Assembly: GCF_901709675.1 (NCBI RefSeq) | Contig: NC_051092.1 | Location: forward strand, 14,608,991 to 14,672,990 | DNA from: Syngnathus acus | Taxonomy: Eukaryota > Chordata > Actinopteri > Syngnathiformes > Syngnathidae | Reading direction: 5' to 3' | Length of the DNA stretch: 64,000 nt | Part shown: positions 1-13,400 of the stretch, piece after piece | How the letters are laid out: every line of letters starts with the position of its first letter | How positions within the stretch are numbered: the stretch's first letter is position 1 | Translations under genes and position numbers: made by a program | Notes under the pieces: generated by a model | The model's input: only the letters and a program-made list of their open reading frames with translations | What the model was told of the DNA's origin: nothing | The model's database searches: none

Positions 1-484
1 TCTGCTGCATGCTTGGCCGGGAAAGCGGCCTGAGATAAGGCAGAGCAGGGAGAAAAAGACGGCAAGAAGAGAGGGACAAAAAAAATAAAAAGGAGGAAAT
101 AATGCATGGTGTGCCAATTTTCCACATAGTCTCTCATCCAAGACGACAGGAGATACCTGTCTGTGTCTTTATCGAACACCTTTGTAAGTCCCCTTCACGC
201 TTCCAACACGGCGCGCATCCATGTATCGAGACGCGGGACCAGAATTCCACAAGTCCTTCCATTTTGGCTCTTGTGCACTGAGTTATGAACTCACCGCCAA
301 AAGACTCGCCATCCAAACTGCAGCTATTTGCTTTGGACGCCGACAAGTAGATTTTTGGACTTGGCGAAACTGGAAAGTGGACTTGTTGGCCAAAATCACA
401 CTAAGTCCACCATGTTTATGTCATAAATTATAAAAGTTTTTTTTGGAGTGATATGACCTGAATAGTAGTGTTCCAACCGGGCTT

Positions 485-600
485 TTTTGCTGCCGATTCC
501 GGTGCCGATTATCCATGAGCGAGATTGGCCAATACTGATTCCGATACCGATCACGCAGCTGCACATTTTTCAGTTTTAGAGCCGATTATTTTAAGAGTTG
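485..600. repeat. Interspersed repeat fragment rich in CCGATTCCG/CCGATACCG
   Basis: The stretch has several short inverted words (gccgattccggtgccgat, gattccgataccgatcac), a pattern common in teleost interspersed repeats. A related scrap with tatcggt...gccgatacc lies at about 8038-8080 in the next introns. The family is not identified. Confidence 0.4.
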
Positions 601-626
601 ATAAATCTGTCAATTATTTATTTCAA

Positions 627-690
627 TTAACTCATTCAGTACCATTGACGGTTATAAACGTCAAGGATATTAACTGGGTTGGCGGTGAAT
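627..690 (+). repeat. Interspersed repeat, copy A
   Basis: The words ctcattcagtaccattgac and gatattaactgggttggc reappear in reverse complement at 15586-15643 with few mismatches, so both are copies of one interspersed family. The class is not identified. Confidence 0.6.
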
Positions 691-1551
691 GAGTTATTTC
701 AGAGGGGAAAAAATACTAATAAAAAATTGTAAATTGTGAACATTCTGGCATGATAACGTGCTAAGAAGTTAAGCACATCATGCTAATGCTACACGCTAAC
801 TTTGGTCACATTCCAACACATGCGCCGTCCTGGCTAGTTCACGGATGTTTTAAGTCACCTCAGTATGATCTTTCGTGGTTGCCATGGCAACAGCAGAGGT
901 CCTCTTTACATCTATATCGAGTTTTCCGACAACGGCCCCGCTGACGCAAACTTCGGCTCGTACGAGCTATCAGCTGAGAAATGATCGTGCCGTCGAAGTG
1001 CGGGAAGATGTTTATCATCTCACCACCGGCGCGAGAATCCCCCGAGCGGTGGGCGGTGTGTCTCGCCGGGACGCTCTAATGACCTCTCGGCTTCTTGACA
1101 GCCGTGAAATGCGGCGAACGGCTCCAAATCATGCGGCGAGGTTTTCCTCGTCGCGTTGGACTTTTACACCACAATTGGAGAGTCTGCATCTCCCCGGTCA
1201 GACTGCGGTTTTCTGTGACGGACACATCTGCTCTGAAGCACCAAAGGTTTCATTGCTCGGTCTCGCTCCAACAAAGCTTCGGCACTTTAAATTAAAAGCT
1301 TCTGACTGCGGGCTTTGTTAGACAAATCTTTCATGGTGTTTCTGCTCCCTCCCATTGGACCAAAATGGCTTTTTGAGCCAAATTCAGAGCAAGGCAAATA
1401 GGTCATTGTTCTCTACTTCCGTTCTTCTGAGAAAAAATCTCCACGCAAATTAACTTGAGAGAACTAAAAGTATTGTTGCCCTCCCAAACGCCTTCAAGTC
1501 AGGGATTGTTCTTCCACACCAAATTCATCCAAGTGTGCTTGTAGAGTAAGA

Positions 1552-1590
1552 GTAAGAGTAAGAGTAAGAGTAAGAGTAAGAGTAGAGTAA
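1552..1590 (+). repeat. Microsatellite (AGTAAG)n
   Basis: Six to seven head-to-tail copies of agtaag, ending in an imperfect unit. It is a simple sequence repeat in non-coding DNA. Confidence 0.9.
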
Positions 1591-1671
1591 AATCTGGTTT
1601 AGATTAGTACATGGTACTAATGGTTTGTATAGTCCAGACATGATTTTGTTTTCCAATAACAGTCCCAATTT

Positions 1672-1860
1672 TGAGTGCCGTTCCTCAGGGAATTGTTTCA
1701 AGTCCGCTCCAAATGTGTTTCGTACATTGAGCCTGAGTAAGAACCAGTCACAATTATTAACAAAGTTCCTCAGGGATGCGTTTTAGGTCCCGTTGTTTTT
1801 GATGACGTCTTACTTTTCCCATGAAGGCGTTAGACAAAAACAAATGGTCAGGCTCTACAG
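1672..1860 (+). mobile_element. Decayed LINE reverse transcriptase fragments
   Basis: Two short stretches translate to remnants of the conserved non-LTR reverse transcriptase motif. At about 1677 the reading is V-P-Q-G-I-V-S-S; at about 1764 it is V-P-Q-G-C-V-L-G-P-V-V-F. The surrounding frame is broken by stops and shifts, so these are dead fragments. The family is uncertain; the motif is shared by L2, Rex and CR1 type fish LINEs. Confidence 0.4.
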
Positions 1861-4091
1861 TGGAAGCAACAACGTAACGCCGTATGATGTTTCATGACCT
1901 CGTATAGCATTTTCTTCCCTCTATATGATGTATAACTAGAGCACCAATACACAGCATGTGCCACACTTTGTGTATAAAGCCTCCACCCCCACAAATGAAT
2001 CATCTCTGGCTGCACTTATATACGTGTTGCTCTCCCGAGGGGATTAGCACTCCACTGCGGGATTTTCCCACACCACCTCCTGGCGTAAACTCTAGCGTTT
2101 GCCGTCAGACGCTATGCTGTGAGATGCTCGTTGGCAGGATGTTTTGGCCTTTACTTTTGTAATTAGTTGAGCCGCAGTCCTCAACGAATGCCAAGCTTTC
2201 TTGCGAAAAAGCAGCGTCGCTAACCACCGCAGCTGCCTTATAATTTATTGATGCATTTTGTCTGACTTAAACGCCCGTCAAGTTTTTCCACGGGGTTCGG
2301 GGGCGGGGACGCCGTACGACATCTGTGGCTGCAAGACTCGAGAGGAATTGATTTGATGACAGCAGCCAAAAAAGTCAAATTGGGTCTCAAATGGACTCGT
2401 AAAGAAGGAGCTTTGGCTTCTGAGTCACGCTGAACAAGTCAAGTGAAATGTCTTTATAGTACACTGGCAGGGTCAACAACATGCGCAAGCTTCTTAGCAT
2501 TTGAATACCATATTTGGTCACTTACAGTCGGTGGCTGTTAAACTGTAGACGCACACGATTGCACTCAGCCAAGCAGTAAAGCATCAATGTTGACAATAGA
2601 TTCACTTTCAATTTATGATATAATAATAATTTGGAAGCAAAGGTTTATTGTGTAAATGAATGAAAACATGGAGATTATTTTATTATGATTTTGTTATTTG
2701 ATGTATGAACATTTTATATTCATTTATATTCCTTTTGAATGTTGTATTTTTAATGTATATTTTGGCTATATTATGATGTAAGTTTTAATGTAAATTTAAA
2801 TCAATATTTTATTAATTTTAAATATTTTTTAGTTAATACATTTTAATTTTAAATGCAATTGTTATATAATGTTTTTAGCCATTGTTTTGTCCTTGGGTGC
2901 CTCCAAAGACATGATGATGATAGGATAAAGATAAACATTTTTACAACTTTTTTTGAATAACTCATGAACACACCTTTCGCTTTTATTGTTTTGCACCGGG
3001 TTGTCCTTGTCTGGCAAAAGTCGGCTCATCCTCATTGTGCGTCCCCTCTCGCTTCATCTGCCGCCCCACCCGCTGGCCCTTTGAGTTGAGTCGTTCCCGA
3101 GGCCAATGAGATCCAGACCTAGTCCAACGCAGTGACAGCAACCATTAATGGAGAGAGCGAGTGAGTGAGAGAGAGAAAGAGAGAGAGATTGTCACTTCAT
3201 TACACCATCTTTCGTGTTAGGGTCATTGAAGACTCAACGGTCGTTCGGTGTGAACGTGAGTTCTAGGTTCCAGGACCGGTCCCGGGTGCTGGCTTGGGCT
3301 CCAGCTCACCCACGTGCTGGCCAGAGCTCATATGGCTCAAGAGTGAACAAATGTGTCACTTGCGTGCTTGCGCCAGTCGTAAAGAAAGACAGTGAATCAC
3401 ACTTTTTAAGGGTGCGGTACGGCACAGTGACTTGTTCTTCAAACATTTGTGGTTTTTCCACCATTCCTTTCCCACGACCCGATGGAGGTTCTTCCACTCC
3501 AAATCCGTTCAAGCTTACCTTTTACAGACATTTTACGGACTTGGAAGCTTCACACTGACATTCGTATAATAACTTACCCTGGGATTCGATATATAAAAAA
3601 TTCAACGACAACACCGTTTTTAATTGGTGGTGAAACGAGATAAATTGTTGGCGAATGCAGCTCGTAAACAGTAGGAGAGAAGAAAGATTAGAGCGCTCAC
3701 GTTTAACGAGCACACTAAATGTTCAGCCAATAAGTGAGGTCAATGGCAGGCTGACATTTCCAAAGAAAGGAAGGAGGAAATGCCGCTATTTAGCGTTGAA
3801 TGCGTGCCTATTGGGTTTGATTCAGGGGATAACCAGACACTTCATGAACTCATTTCCCTTTCTTGTGTTTTACGTCCAAGATTTGTCATCATCACTGCCC
3901 ACATGTTCTTAGAAGCTCTTGAGCCTCACAGTCATGTAACCGCCCTTCCTCTTTTTCCAGTCCCGTCTGTTTTTTCTTCAATAGCAGGATCATCTCACAG
4001 CCAATAGAACAGAAAAAATGAACAGAGAAGTATTTTTAAGTGTTTGAAATTAGCTTTGGGGTGTATAAAATTGTGGACAAATATTGATATA

Positions 4092-5248
4092 CCGTTTTTT
4101 TCCCATGTATAATGCGCAAAATGTAACTATCGTCCTAAAATCTGGGGTGCGCATTATACATGGGTACAATTTTTTTTATTTTATTTTTTTTTTATTTTTT
4201 TAAGAAAATCTCCCTCGAAATAAAACTTGAAATCACCTTTCTTCTTGTTTGTTGTCAATCGCGCATCGCATTCAGCCATCCTGCCCAACACACTTAGTCG
4301 GTAAAATTCATAATTGACGACACATCGTTTGATGCGATGGTGCAATCCTTGATGGTGTGTTATTGTCAAATATTGTTTGTTTTTTAATCTCCATCGCAGA
4401 CCGGGTATATAAAGAGCGAGAGTTCAGTTCTCTACCTATTAGTTTCAATTCACAGTTTAATTAGCAGTTTCAATCAGCAAATAACAAAATGCGTATTACA
4501 GGTAATATTTTATTTCACAACACTTTGCCTTGTTCCTTTCTTCTCTGCTGTTCACTTCAAACACGCTCCATACGAACGCAATGCTCTCGTATCAGACGCT
4601 TGCTCGATCACCTGCTCGTTTGCTGTCACAATGTACCCTACACAAATCCGAAACATTTGTTGCGGCTCCGAGTCACGACGAGGGGCAAGTTTTGGTTTCC
4701 AAGGGTGTTTTTATTCCTCTTCAACTTCTCTCCCATACAGAGCCGCCTTTTTCACATGTCCGCACGTCACTTTCCTCTCTTTTCATTTTAACCTAACTGA
4801 TCGCGGTGGTGCCTTTCTGGGCAGTCGGAGACATCAACGCCAACAAAAAAAATACATCCAGCCTAGTTAAGAAATCACCAGAAAGATCACCATGACAATT
4901 GTGAATAATAAATAAATAATTATTATATATATTATTATTATAATAATAAATAATTGTGATAAATAACTGGAACATCACTCAAATATTGGTGATCCCGTTG
5001 AGAGTCTCACATATTTCTTCGCTATCGAGTTTGCTACTGCATGCGCAGTGATACTGACCGGCAGAATAACATCCGGTTGTTCCCAAAGATGATCTTTTTT
5101 CTGAAATAATTTTACGTTTACGGACTTAAGTAGGAGTCAAAATTTGGGTGCGTATTATACATGGGTACAGGCTTTTTTCCAGCATCCACATGCAATTTTT
5201 AGGGTGCGTATTATACATGGGGGCGCATTATACATGAAAAAAAACCGG
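4092..5248. mobile_element. 1.16-kb terminal-inverted-repeat DNA element, TA flanked
   Basis: The left end (ccgtttttttcccatgtata, continuing to atgcgc) and the reverse complement of the right end (ccggttttttttcatgtata) form inverted repeats of about 25 bp, flanked by TA on both sides. Subterminal copies of gtgcgcattatacatggg lie at about 4146 and, as gtgcgtattatacatgg, at about 5150 and 5204. No transposase frame survives, so it is non-autonomous. Inside lie a TATA box (about 4405-4414), an ATG at 4489 and a splice donor 13 bases later, possibly the remains of a transposase first exon. The superfamily is not assigned. Confidence 0.75.
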
Positions 5249-7414
5249 TATATTTATTTTTTTAAATATAATTTTTTTTTTCTTATTTTAACATCGCTGT
5301 TCTCAATGAAACAGGCATGATATTTCAATTAATGGATGCTTAGCTAACAGTTGATGTAGCAGGTCTCCATCTCGATAAGTAGGTCAGCAAATTGATTTCA
5401 TTTTTTGGGCCATAAGTATGATGATTATGCTGTGCTATGCTAACTACAGAGCTTCCATTTTGCTCCCAACCATCTAAAATTCCAAAATATTTTATTAATT
5501 CACCAGGGAATCTGTTAATCAGACAAAAACATTGTACAAGCTTGTAAGATAAGAGCAGTTTTTCATTATTTTGGCACCTCAGTCCAGCTGTTCTACAGGT
5601 GCATTAACTCAGCTAATGCTAAGCTAACACAGCTAGCTCAGTAAGTAGGTCAGCCAATGTTTTTGTAAAAGACAGTCAATGTGCCAGAGGCAAGAAGTAT
5701 GAAGGTTACATATTTGATCCGCTTTGGGGAAGATCCTGACACGCTACTGTAATTAATACCCAAACCCGCTTAGTGTCACACAACAATTTGAGAAAAAGAT
5801 GAGCCTATTCAAAGACCTTTTTCATTCATATCGACCAAAAAAAAGCTAACTGAAGTAGCTGCCAGCATGTCATCATTTTAAATCTGCACAAAACAGACAA
5901 GCTAACAAAACCTAAGATAACTGGCCCATTTGGCACGCGTCCACCTGTGTTTCCGAATGTAGGTCACCGAAAGGTTTTCAGTAGCCGATGGGAAAATACT
6001 GCTGCTGTGCTGCAAGGAAGAACGTAATAAACTTTTTGGTATTTGGTATGATTTCACCTCCTGCTAACAGGAAGATCCTGACATGATAATTAACTGGCTA
6101 ACCCCCTCCGCGCGCTCTGTTTAACAAGCTAAATCCTGTCTTGGAAATACATGACTTGTTTCCTCTTAGGCTGAAAAAAAGGATTATTAGCAGGAGAGGA
6201 AGAAACAAGTGGCTAATGTAATATGACGGCGTGGAAAAACCTGGGGGTGTGTGAAGCATACATTAGCATAACGCTATTTCGTAGCCAGTGCAGCATGCTG
6301 CATTTGCAGAATCATAACAAATGTGCAGCTCAATGCAAATCTGTCATTTGAACTGAGCTAGCATAAATGAGCTATTTTATTTTTTTCAAAAGTTAATCAT
6401 TATGTCTATAAATGAGTGCACACAAAGATGCAAATTAAGCACAAAACTGTTGGACATGCAGTTTTTGAAATAATCTTGACTTGAAGTTGCTCCACACACT
6501 ACATGTTTAAATTCTGGGGCACATTATTAGTGTTTTACTTTTTCTATAAAATGTGTTGACTTTTCTTTGTGTTTTCTTTCTGTCACTTTACATGACGCAC
6601 ACACGCGGCCTAATCCCCGTGTGTGCTTTCCTATGCTGCGGTCACAGCAGGAGTTGACCACAAAGCAGCGTTGCCCACTAAATCAGACCGACTTTGGGGG
6701 ACTGCTCATTAATCTCACCGTGCTGTTCTTAGAAAGCAGCGCACAGACACACACGCGCGTTCTCGGTTTAGTGTGTTCCACAAATCTGTTCTAGGGACAA
6801 ACTGTAAACATTGTCATAAAACCTTTATTAAGTGTACAGGGATTTCATTTTCTTATGTTTGTGGGAGTGAAAATGTTCAAGTGAGGCTCCTCCATTTTAC
6901 GTACTTGGACAACGTTACTATTGTTTTGAAACATTATGAAAAATTCTTGAAAGGAAACTTATTGACCCAGCAGTTTTTTGCCTTCGGTCTGGCTACATAA
7001 CGTCCTCCCCTCCTTCATCTTCAACCTTTTTTAATGTTTCTCTTCTCATGTAACATCTCTTTTCTCACCTCATCTTTCTTTGCCTTGCGGCCCTCTGGCT
7101 TCTCACTCGCTCTGTCTCTTGTCATCTTCTACATCCTGTCATCTCCTCCTTTTATCTGCCAGTGAGGGCCCCGGCACATTCCTAATGAGAACCTACATGC
7201 AACCTCTCCAGGCCCCTAATGATGGATGCGTCTGCTTCCATGAATAGTGACGGTGGTGTGTTAAGAATTCAGCAGTATGGTGCAGGGCTTGCTTGTAGTG
7301 GGGGCGGAGCCACGACTGGCTAACTGACCTGCTTGTTTAATTCTACACACCCTGTCTGTCATCAACGACCTGACGGTGGCGCTCTCTTTTTCTCTGTCCG
7401 TCCTCTCCACGCAG

Positions 7415-10400
7415 GCTTTTGGCAACGCCAAGACGGCCCACAACAACAACTCCAGCCGCTTTGGAAAGTTCATCCAGGTCAACTACCAAGCCAGCGGCAC
7501 TGTTAGAGGGTAAGACACACGATGCAGGAAGAAAAACTGCAAAGTCCGTCATGATAATAATAATAATAATGATGAGAGATAGCAAAAGTGTTGCCACCTC
7601 ATTCTTAAAATGGGTTTCAGGGCCTATGTGGAGAAGTACCTGTTGGAGAAATCTCGCCTGGTCTACCAGGAGCATAATGAAAGGTATGAGTTGCAGTTTG
7701 TGTACAAGTGAGCAGATTTGGCTGTTATACTCGATGATTTAATCAACCAACCACAATCGGGCCTGACCAATGTGCCGCAGTCATAAATAACACAAAGCGG
7801 AAATTTGTGCCTCGCGCTTTCGTGTCTTGGAGATGAAATGTCAGATACACATTTCTTTGAAAAAGAAACTCACTCCTGAAAGCACCTCCGTTTTCTCAGC
7901 ATCTCATGACCGCCTGGAGGCACTCAACTAAGACCCTCCCGTTTTGCTCTTATAGATTTTATTTTATTTTTACTGCACAAGTAATTATTGTCAATTAGAA
8001 AGATGGTTCATACCAATACCTGTCCTATTTTTTGGGGGGTATCGGTCCTCGCGAAGAAAGCCGATACCAGCCACCAAAAAAAGAATCTCATGGGCTTCTA
8101 CTTGATTGTTGTGCTGCAGGAACTACCACGTCTTTTACTACCTGCTGGCTGGAGCCAGCGAGGAGGAGAGGAAATCCTTCCACCTGCTCCAACCTGAGGA
8201 ATACCACTACCTCAACCAGGTCAGTACTTTACTTTGTCATGTTGACTCAAGCGGAGCGCCTCGCTGTGATTTTGATGGCATCAGCGGAATGGTTCCAAGC
8301 CCTCACGCGTGAGCCATCGGGACAAACGTCTGTTTAGCGTTTTGGCTCCCGAGCAAGACAAAGTATCACTTTGCCCATCGTGTGCCACTCAGCAAATCCC
8401 CACACGACCCCCTCGCATCTTCCCGTCTGCATCTAGTTACTATGCACTGCTGTTTCCATGGTAACAAAATGACTCGCGCTGTGCGGTTCACGCGCCAGGG
8501 CCGCTGGCACTCGAGTATGTTTGTCTTGCACACATGGTCATCCATATTTTGCTTTTTCCTTCAGATTTAGTTGCCGGCGTGTTGTTGTCCCCTTCGGTCC
8601 ATCTGTCTCAATGTTCCATCCCAAATGTCTTTCCCAACAATATAAATACACAAATGATTAAAGTAGCCTGTTATTTATTTATTTATTTATTTATTATATA
8701 TTTGTTAATTTTATTTTTATATTTTTTATTGTATTTATGTTTATATATATATATTTTTATATTCATGAGTATGTTTTATTTTTCCTCCCATCATTCATCT
8801 GCTGCTGTTGCGGTTGTTTTCATTTTGAGTCAGCCAGCGATCAGTGTCGCGGTGTGTCGTTGCGATCCCGCTAACGTTTTTTGCCTCACTTGCAGATGAC
8901 AAAGAAAACGCACAAACTCCGCTGGGACAATTACTCTGACAGCGAGCTGGTCAGTATATCACATCTGCGTCAAGGGAAACCCACGAGAACCGATTTTGAA
9001 GTGCTGTTGCTAGGCAAAGGTTGATGATGTCATAATCGGAGAGCGCCTTCTCAAGGGGAGAGGCTTCAGGATCCACACGCCACTCAATATGATCCATTTT
9101 TTGACACATTTATGAAGACGACGTGCTTGTTTTTGTTGGCTTCCTGTCCTGAACTTTCTCCCTTGCTTGCTGTGCAAGGCGCTTCCGTCATTTTTGCTCT
9201 TTGGATCGTGACAAAGTTTTTTTTGTAATTATCCCGAATGTTTATTTGCTAGCTTGACCGCTATTATGCTAGGTTAAGATCAGATGCTAAATAGCGCTTG
9301 CGTTTGATATACACGAGGGTTGCTTGGCGCCAATCAGAGGAAGGGAAGGAAGGGGATCCTTTGACGGACGAAAACAAAGTTTGAACTATGCTAACAACTC
9401 CGCTGACCGGTGGTTGTGTTTCTAAAAGTATTTGACTGACACAGTTATTTGTCAAATTCCTCGTGGGTTGTGACCTTGCTGTCCAAAGAGATGATGTCAC
9501 CAACCATTTTTAGACCTCCACGCAAAGAGCAAACATTGTTTGGTCGCGAGCCTCCTCGGCGTGGTGCTTCTTCCATCGTATGTGTGCTCTTGTTTGGGTG
9601 TTCGCCTGAGTAGAATGTGCACGCACGGTGCTTTGCTTTATTTATATGTTTATGGCTGCTGCTGTTGTTGTCATGTAGCTGCTTTCATTTGAGTGAAGTC
9701 AAAGTCAAGTTTCCACCACGCAACGCAGATGAGTCCATTTTGGAAGGGTACAGTAAATCCCGACGTGGTTTGTGTGTGAAGGCAGCGTGGCGACACGTAG
9801 CTTAAGTGGCGTGTTTCCCCGACCTTCACAGATTTGACATGACAACAAAATTTATTAACCATGTTGGTTGGTGACTTGACTCGGGTTTGTTTGTTTTTTG
9901 GGCAAACAAACATGAATGTGTGTCGTCTGGTACCGAGCTTAGTCTTTAATTTGAAAAGTGGCTCGATTGTTCTCCGGGAGGAAACAATGTGGGGAAGAAT
10001 CTTTGGACGTGAAGACGAGCTTGCTTGTTTTCGAAACGTCTACTGCCACCGACGTGTATCTCCGTCAAGTAACGGGTAGGCGCAGAAGAGGATCTGCTCC
10101 AGAAATTTGTGCTTGTTTACCACTGTAAACAAGTCAAGAAAATTGATTCCAATTGAGGTTGTACCTAATGTGTGCATTGATGTTTATTTTAGTTGTTTCC
10201 ACTGCCAAACGCGGATCCGGCAGGCCCGCTCGCTATTTGCTCTTGAATGTAATATGTAACACGAGGGGGAGAAAAAAAAACACATCATGTCTTCCTGTGC
10301 GTGTTTGTGATACCAGCAGGACTGCTTCAGCGTGGAGGGCGAGGACTTGAAACACGACTTTGAGCGTCTGCAGCTGGCGATGGAGATGGTCGGCTTCCTT

Positions 10401-13400
10401 CCCGCCACACGCAAACAGTAAGCGCCAGCGCCCGCCGTGACGTGCGCGGCGATGAGATACTTAGTTGGGAACCGCAGCAATATTGTGCGTGGCTGCCGTC
10501 CGGGCCATGCCAGAGTGAAGCCAATGTGCAAAACATTTTTGTGGCTGCTCATTACCAGCTCAGCACAATGCGGTTGCCGCGATGGCGACTAAGGAGGATG
10601 AGAACAATCAATCACTTGTTCAGCTTCATGTTTCCCCTTTTGTGCTCTGCTGCTTTTGTCTCTGCGTCGCAAATGTATAATAGTCAAATAGTACAGTGCG
10701 GTGCCAACATAGCAAGCATGTCCATTGAAAGACAGGCAGGCTAATCTGTTGACTTTTCCGTTGCTCGGATTCGGCGCGTCTGCTGTTTTGACGTTGAAAT
10801 AGATAGTGTCTTCACAAAATTCCTTCTGTCTCTACTTGGAATCAAGCTCATATTTCGTTTATCTCAGACACTAGCCACCTACAAACAGCTGTCTGAAATA
10901 AAAACAATGAGATTGATGTTAGCTGATGTTAGCTAGCAGGCTAGCACTTTGTTTTGCAAAACTACTGAAAAAAAGTGTCTCTGTCTCTATATTTATGACA
11001 ATGATGGGTTGTGACGGATGAATATTTACGGGTCTCTTCTACCCCTGCCAGGATTTTCTCGCTGCTGTCGGCCATCCTCCACCTGGGCAACATCCGTTAC
11101 AAGAAGAAGACCTACAGGGACGACTCCATCGACATCTGCAACCCAGAGGTCCTTCCCTTCGTCTCGGAGCTGTTGGAGGTGAGCGTGTCATTGCTACTTG
11201 AGTTGTGAGTCTGAGCCATCGTCTTACGAGATGTGACGCGGTAGGATGCGACTCCGGTTCACAAAAAAATCATCCGTTAGCGGCAGCGTTAGCGCCAGCT
11301 AGCTTTTGGCTAATGTTGAGGCTAATGGTTATGTTTGTAATGTTAAGGCTAAAGCTAGCGTGTTACTGTGGGTGTGTTATGTGACATTACATTGCAGGGC
11401 TTTTTTGTTGTTGTTGCTTTTGGCTGCTTTTTTGTCATCTCCCTCAAGTTATCCCGTGATGTATGGCCCACCGGAGTAGCATAATAACCACATAAATTTG
11501 TGTCAGTTTCTGGCTCAGTTGGTCCAAGCACAGCTTGCGGTGACGGTGGGAGTGAAGAGGTGCTTGACACAAACCGCCTTGCACTTACACAAGGTCCCGC
11601 AGGCCGCGTTCTATTTTTAGCCCTCTTGTGCCACGCGGGTTCGTTTTCCCATTAGCGGCCACGGACTGACGCGCTTAAAGTCATCTGCGTGATGACGCCG
11701 CATTCGTCAAGGTAAAAAAAAATGCTAAAAACGTTTGCTTTTCTGAAGGTCCAATTTAAAAGCTCCACAGGGACAACACGTTTGTCGCAGCTCTGGGGAA
11801 ATAACGTCCAAAGTGTTCCGGAGCTTTCTGTCAATGGTGATGTTTTGATGTGACCTCGGATCAGTTCTGACACTTGTGTGTTTATGAACGCTCTGATCTG
11901 TGCCACCGAGCACACCCCCACCAATTGCCTGGCAGCTTCCAGCGTGCTCTTTGCTCCTTGCGTAGGGATTAGCCCGCAGTGTGAAATGAAGTCCGCTAAT
12001 ACCCTCACATCCACACTCGCTTTGGTGATACTATTTACTAATCCCTGAGGCTGCCGCGTGAGACGTGCGGCTCTGACATCTGCTTCTCCCGCCGCGCCAT
12101 GTGTCATCAATGGCTGGGCCGCTTTGGTGGGCGCTCGCCAGGAAGATGCCGAAAGCGGGAAGGACTTTCCTTGCTTGGTTGAAGATGACTAACAAGTCAA
12201 AGATGAATGAGCAACAGTGGAACAAGTTGTTCTAATGTCAAAACCAACATTTTACCCTTTGTGGCCTCACTTCCCTTATTTGCAGATTTGATCCTTTTTT
12301 TTTCTTTTTTCAATTCAATTTAAATGGCTGTTTGTATTGACGTGATAGTGTGAATTTGATCTTTCTCAATTCAATTTAAATGGCTGTATTGATGTGATAG
12401 TGTGAATTGCATGTGGATTTTCTCTTTTTTATCAATATTAATAATTGTTATTGTAATAATTGTTGCTGTTAAATTAAATTCATTATGTTTATAATTATTT
12501 CATATAAGGATCATCCGCAGGAATTTAAGCATTGTCTTGATTTTAGGTGAAAGAGGAGATGCTGCTGGAGGCGCTGACCACCAGGAAAACCATCACCGTT
12601 GGCGAGAGGCTCATCGTGCCCTACAAACTTGCTGAGGTGACACACACATTCGCGCATGTATCAAAATGCTAACCAGCAGATTTTATTTAAAAAAAAAAAA
12701 AAAAATCCCTCCATTTCCAATCATTGACCAGGAAGTAGCAAATTTTATTTAAAAAAAAAAAAAAAAATTCCCTCCATTTCGAATCATTGACTAGGAAGTA
12801 GCTTCACTCACGGTTTTGCGACAAAATGCATCAGGCCTCGATTGTATTGGCGCGCTTCCTCAAGTTTGTCTCTGTGGCTCGACTCGCACGCGCAAACTCG
12901 TCCGCTTCCCCCTGCAACTTCCCGTTTCCTGTCGTGCCAAGCAGCCGTCGTCGCGGAGCTGCCCGCCCGCCTCTTAGATGTGATATTGGGCCCACGCCGA
13001 CCGTTCAGCAGTTCATCCGCGAGTACTCGATTACTGTGCAGAATTTAATTTGCCGTCCGGCCGACTGCTTGTGGCCGCGGGGCTTTTGTTGTCTGAGGAA
13101 GGAAATACTACACACACACACACACAGTCTTCGTAGCCGACCACCACCCACATGCACATCTGATCTGTGCACTAACAATAGTTGCTCACAAGCCCCCCCG
13201 CCCCCCCAATGCCGGACCTCCACCCCCTCCCATCCATGCAGTCATGTGCTCTTGTCTGAGGAATGTGAAGCCTCCACTGGATTATGCGACACAGCCAACG
13301 AGCTGACATTGTAACTGTCCCTCATCTGAACCAAAAGACGAGATGGTGCTTGACTTTATTTTAGGCTTGAACAATCAATCGACCCGATTGTCACGCCGTC

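Larger units (their letters stand above)
1..7414. other. Non-coding DNA left of first visible myo9a exon (intron)
   Basis: No coding exon is recognisable here on either strand; open frames up to about 148 codons look like chance. The exon at 7415 opens inside the myosin motor, just before switch I, with a clean acceptor. The exons for the N-terminus and P-loop must therefore lie further left, and this stretch is read as part of one long intron. It holds simple repeats, decayed LINE pieces, a 1.16-kb DNA transposon (4092-5248), a GA-rich run near 3150-3190 and AT-rich tracts near 2620-2890. Small undetected exons cannot be excluded. Confidence 0.7.

Noticed and set aside
875-1321. 148-codon plus-strand open frame in the left intron
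   Set aside because: No recognisable domain and no splice context; the composition looks like GC-rich chance.
12826-13314. 162-codon plus-strand open frame in a myo9a intron
   Set aside because: Pro, Ser and Cys rich with an (AC)n run inside; no motif.
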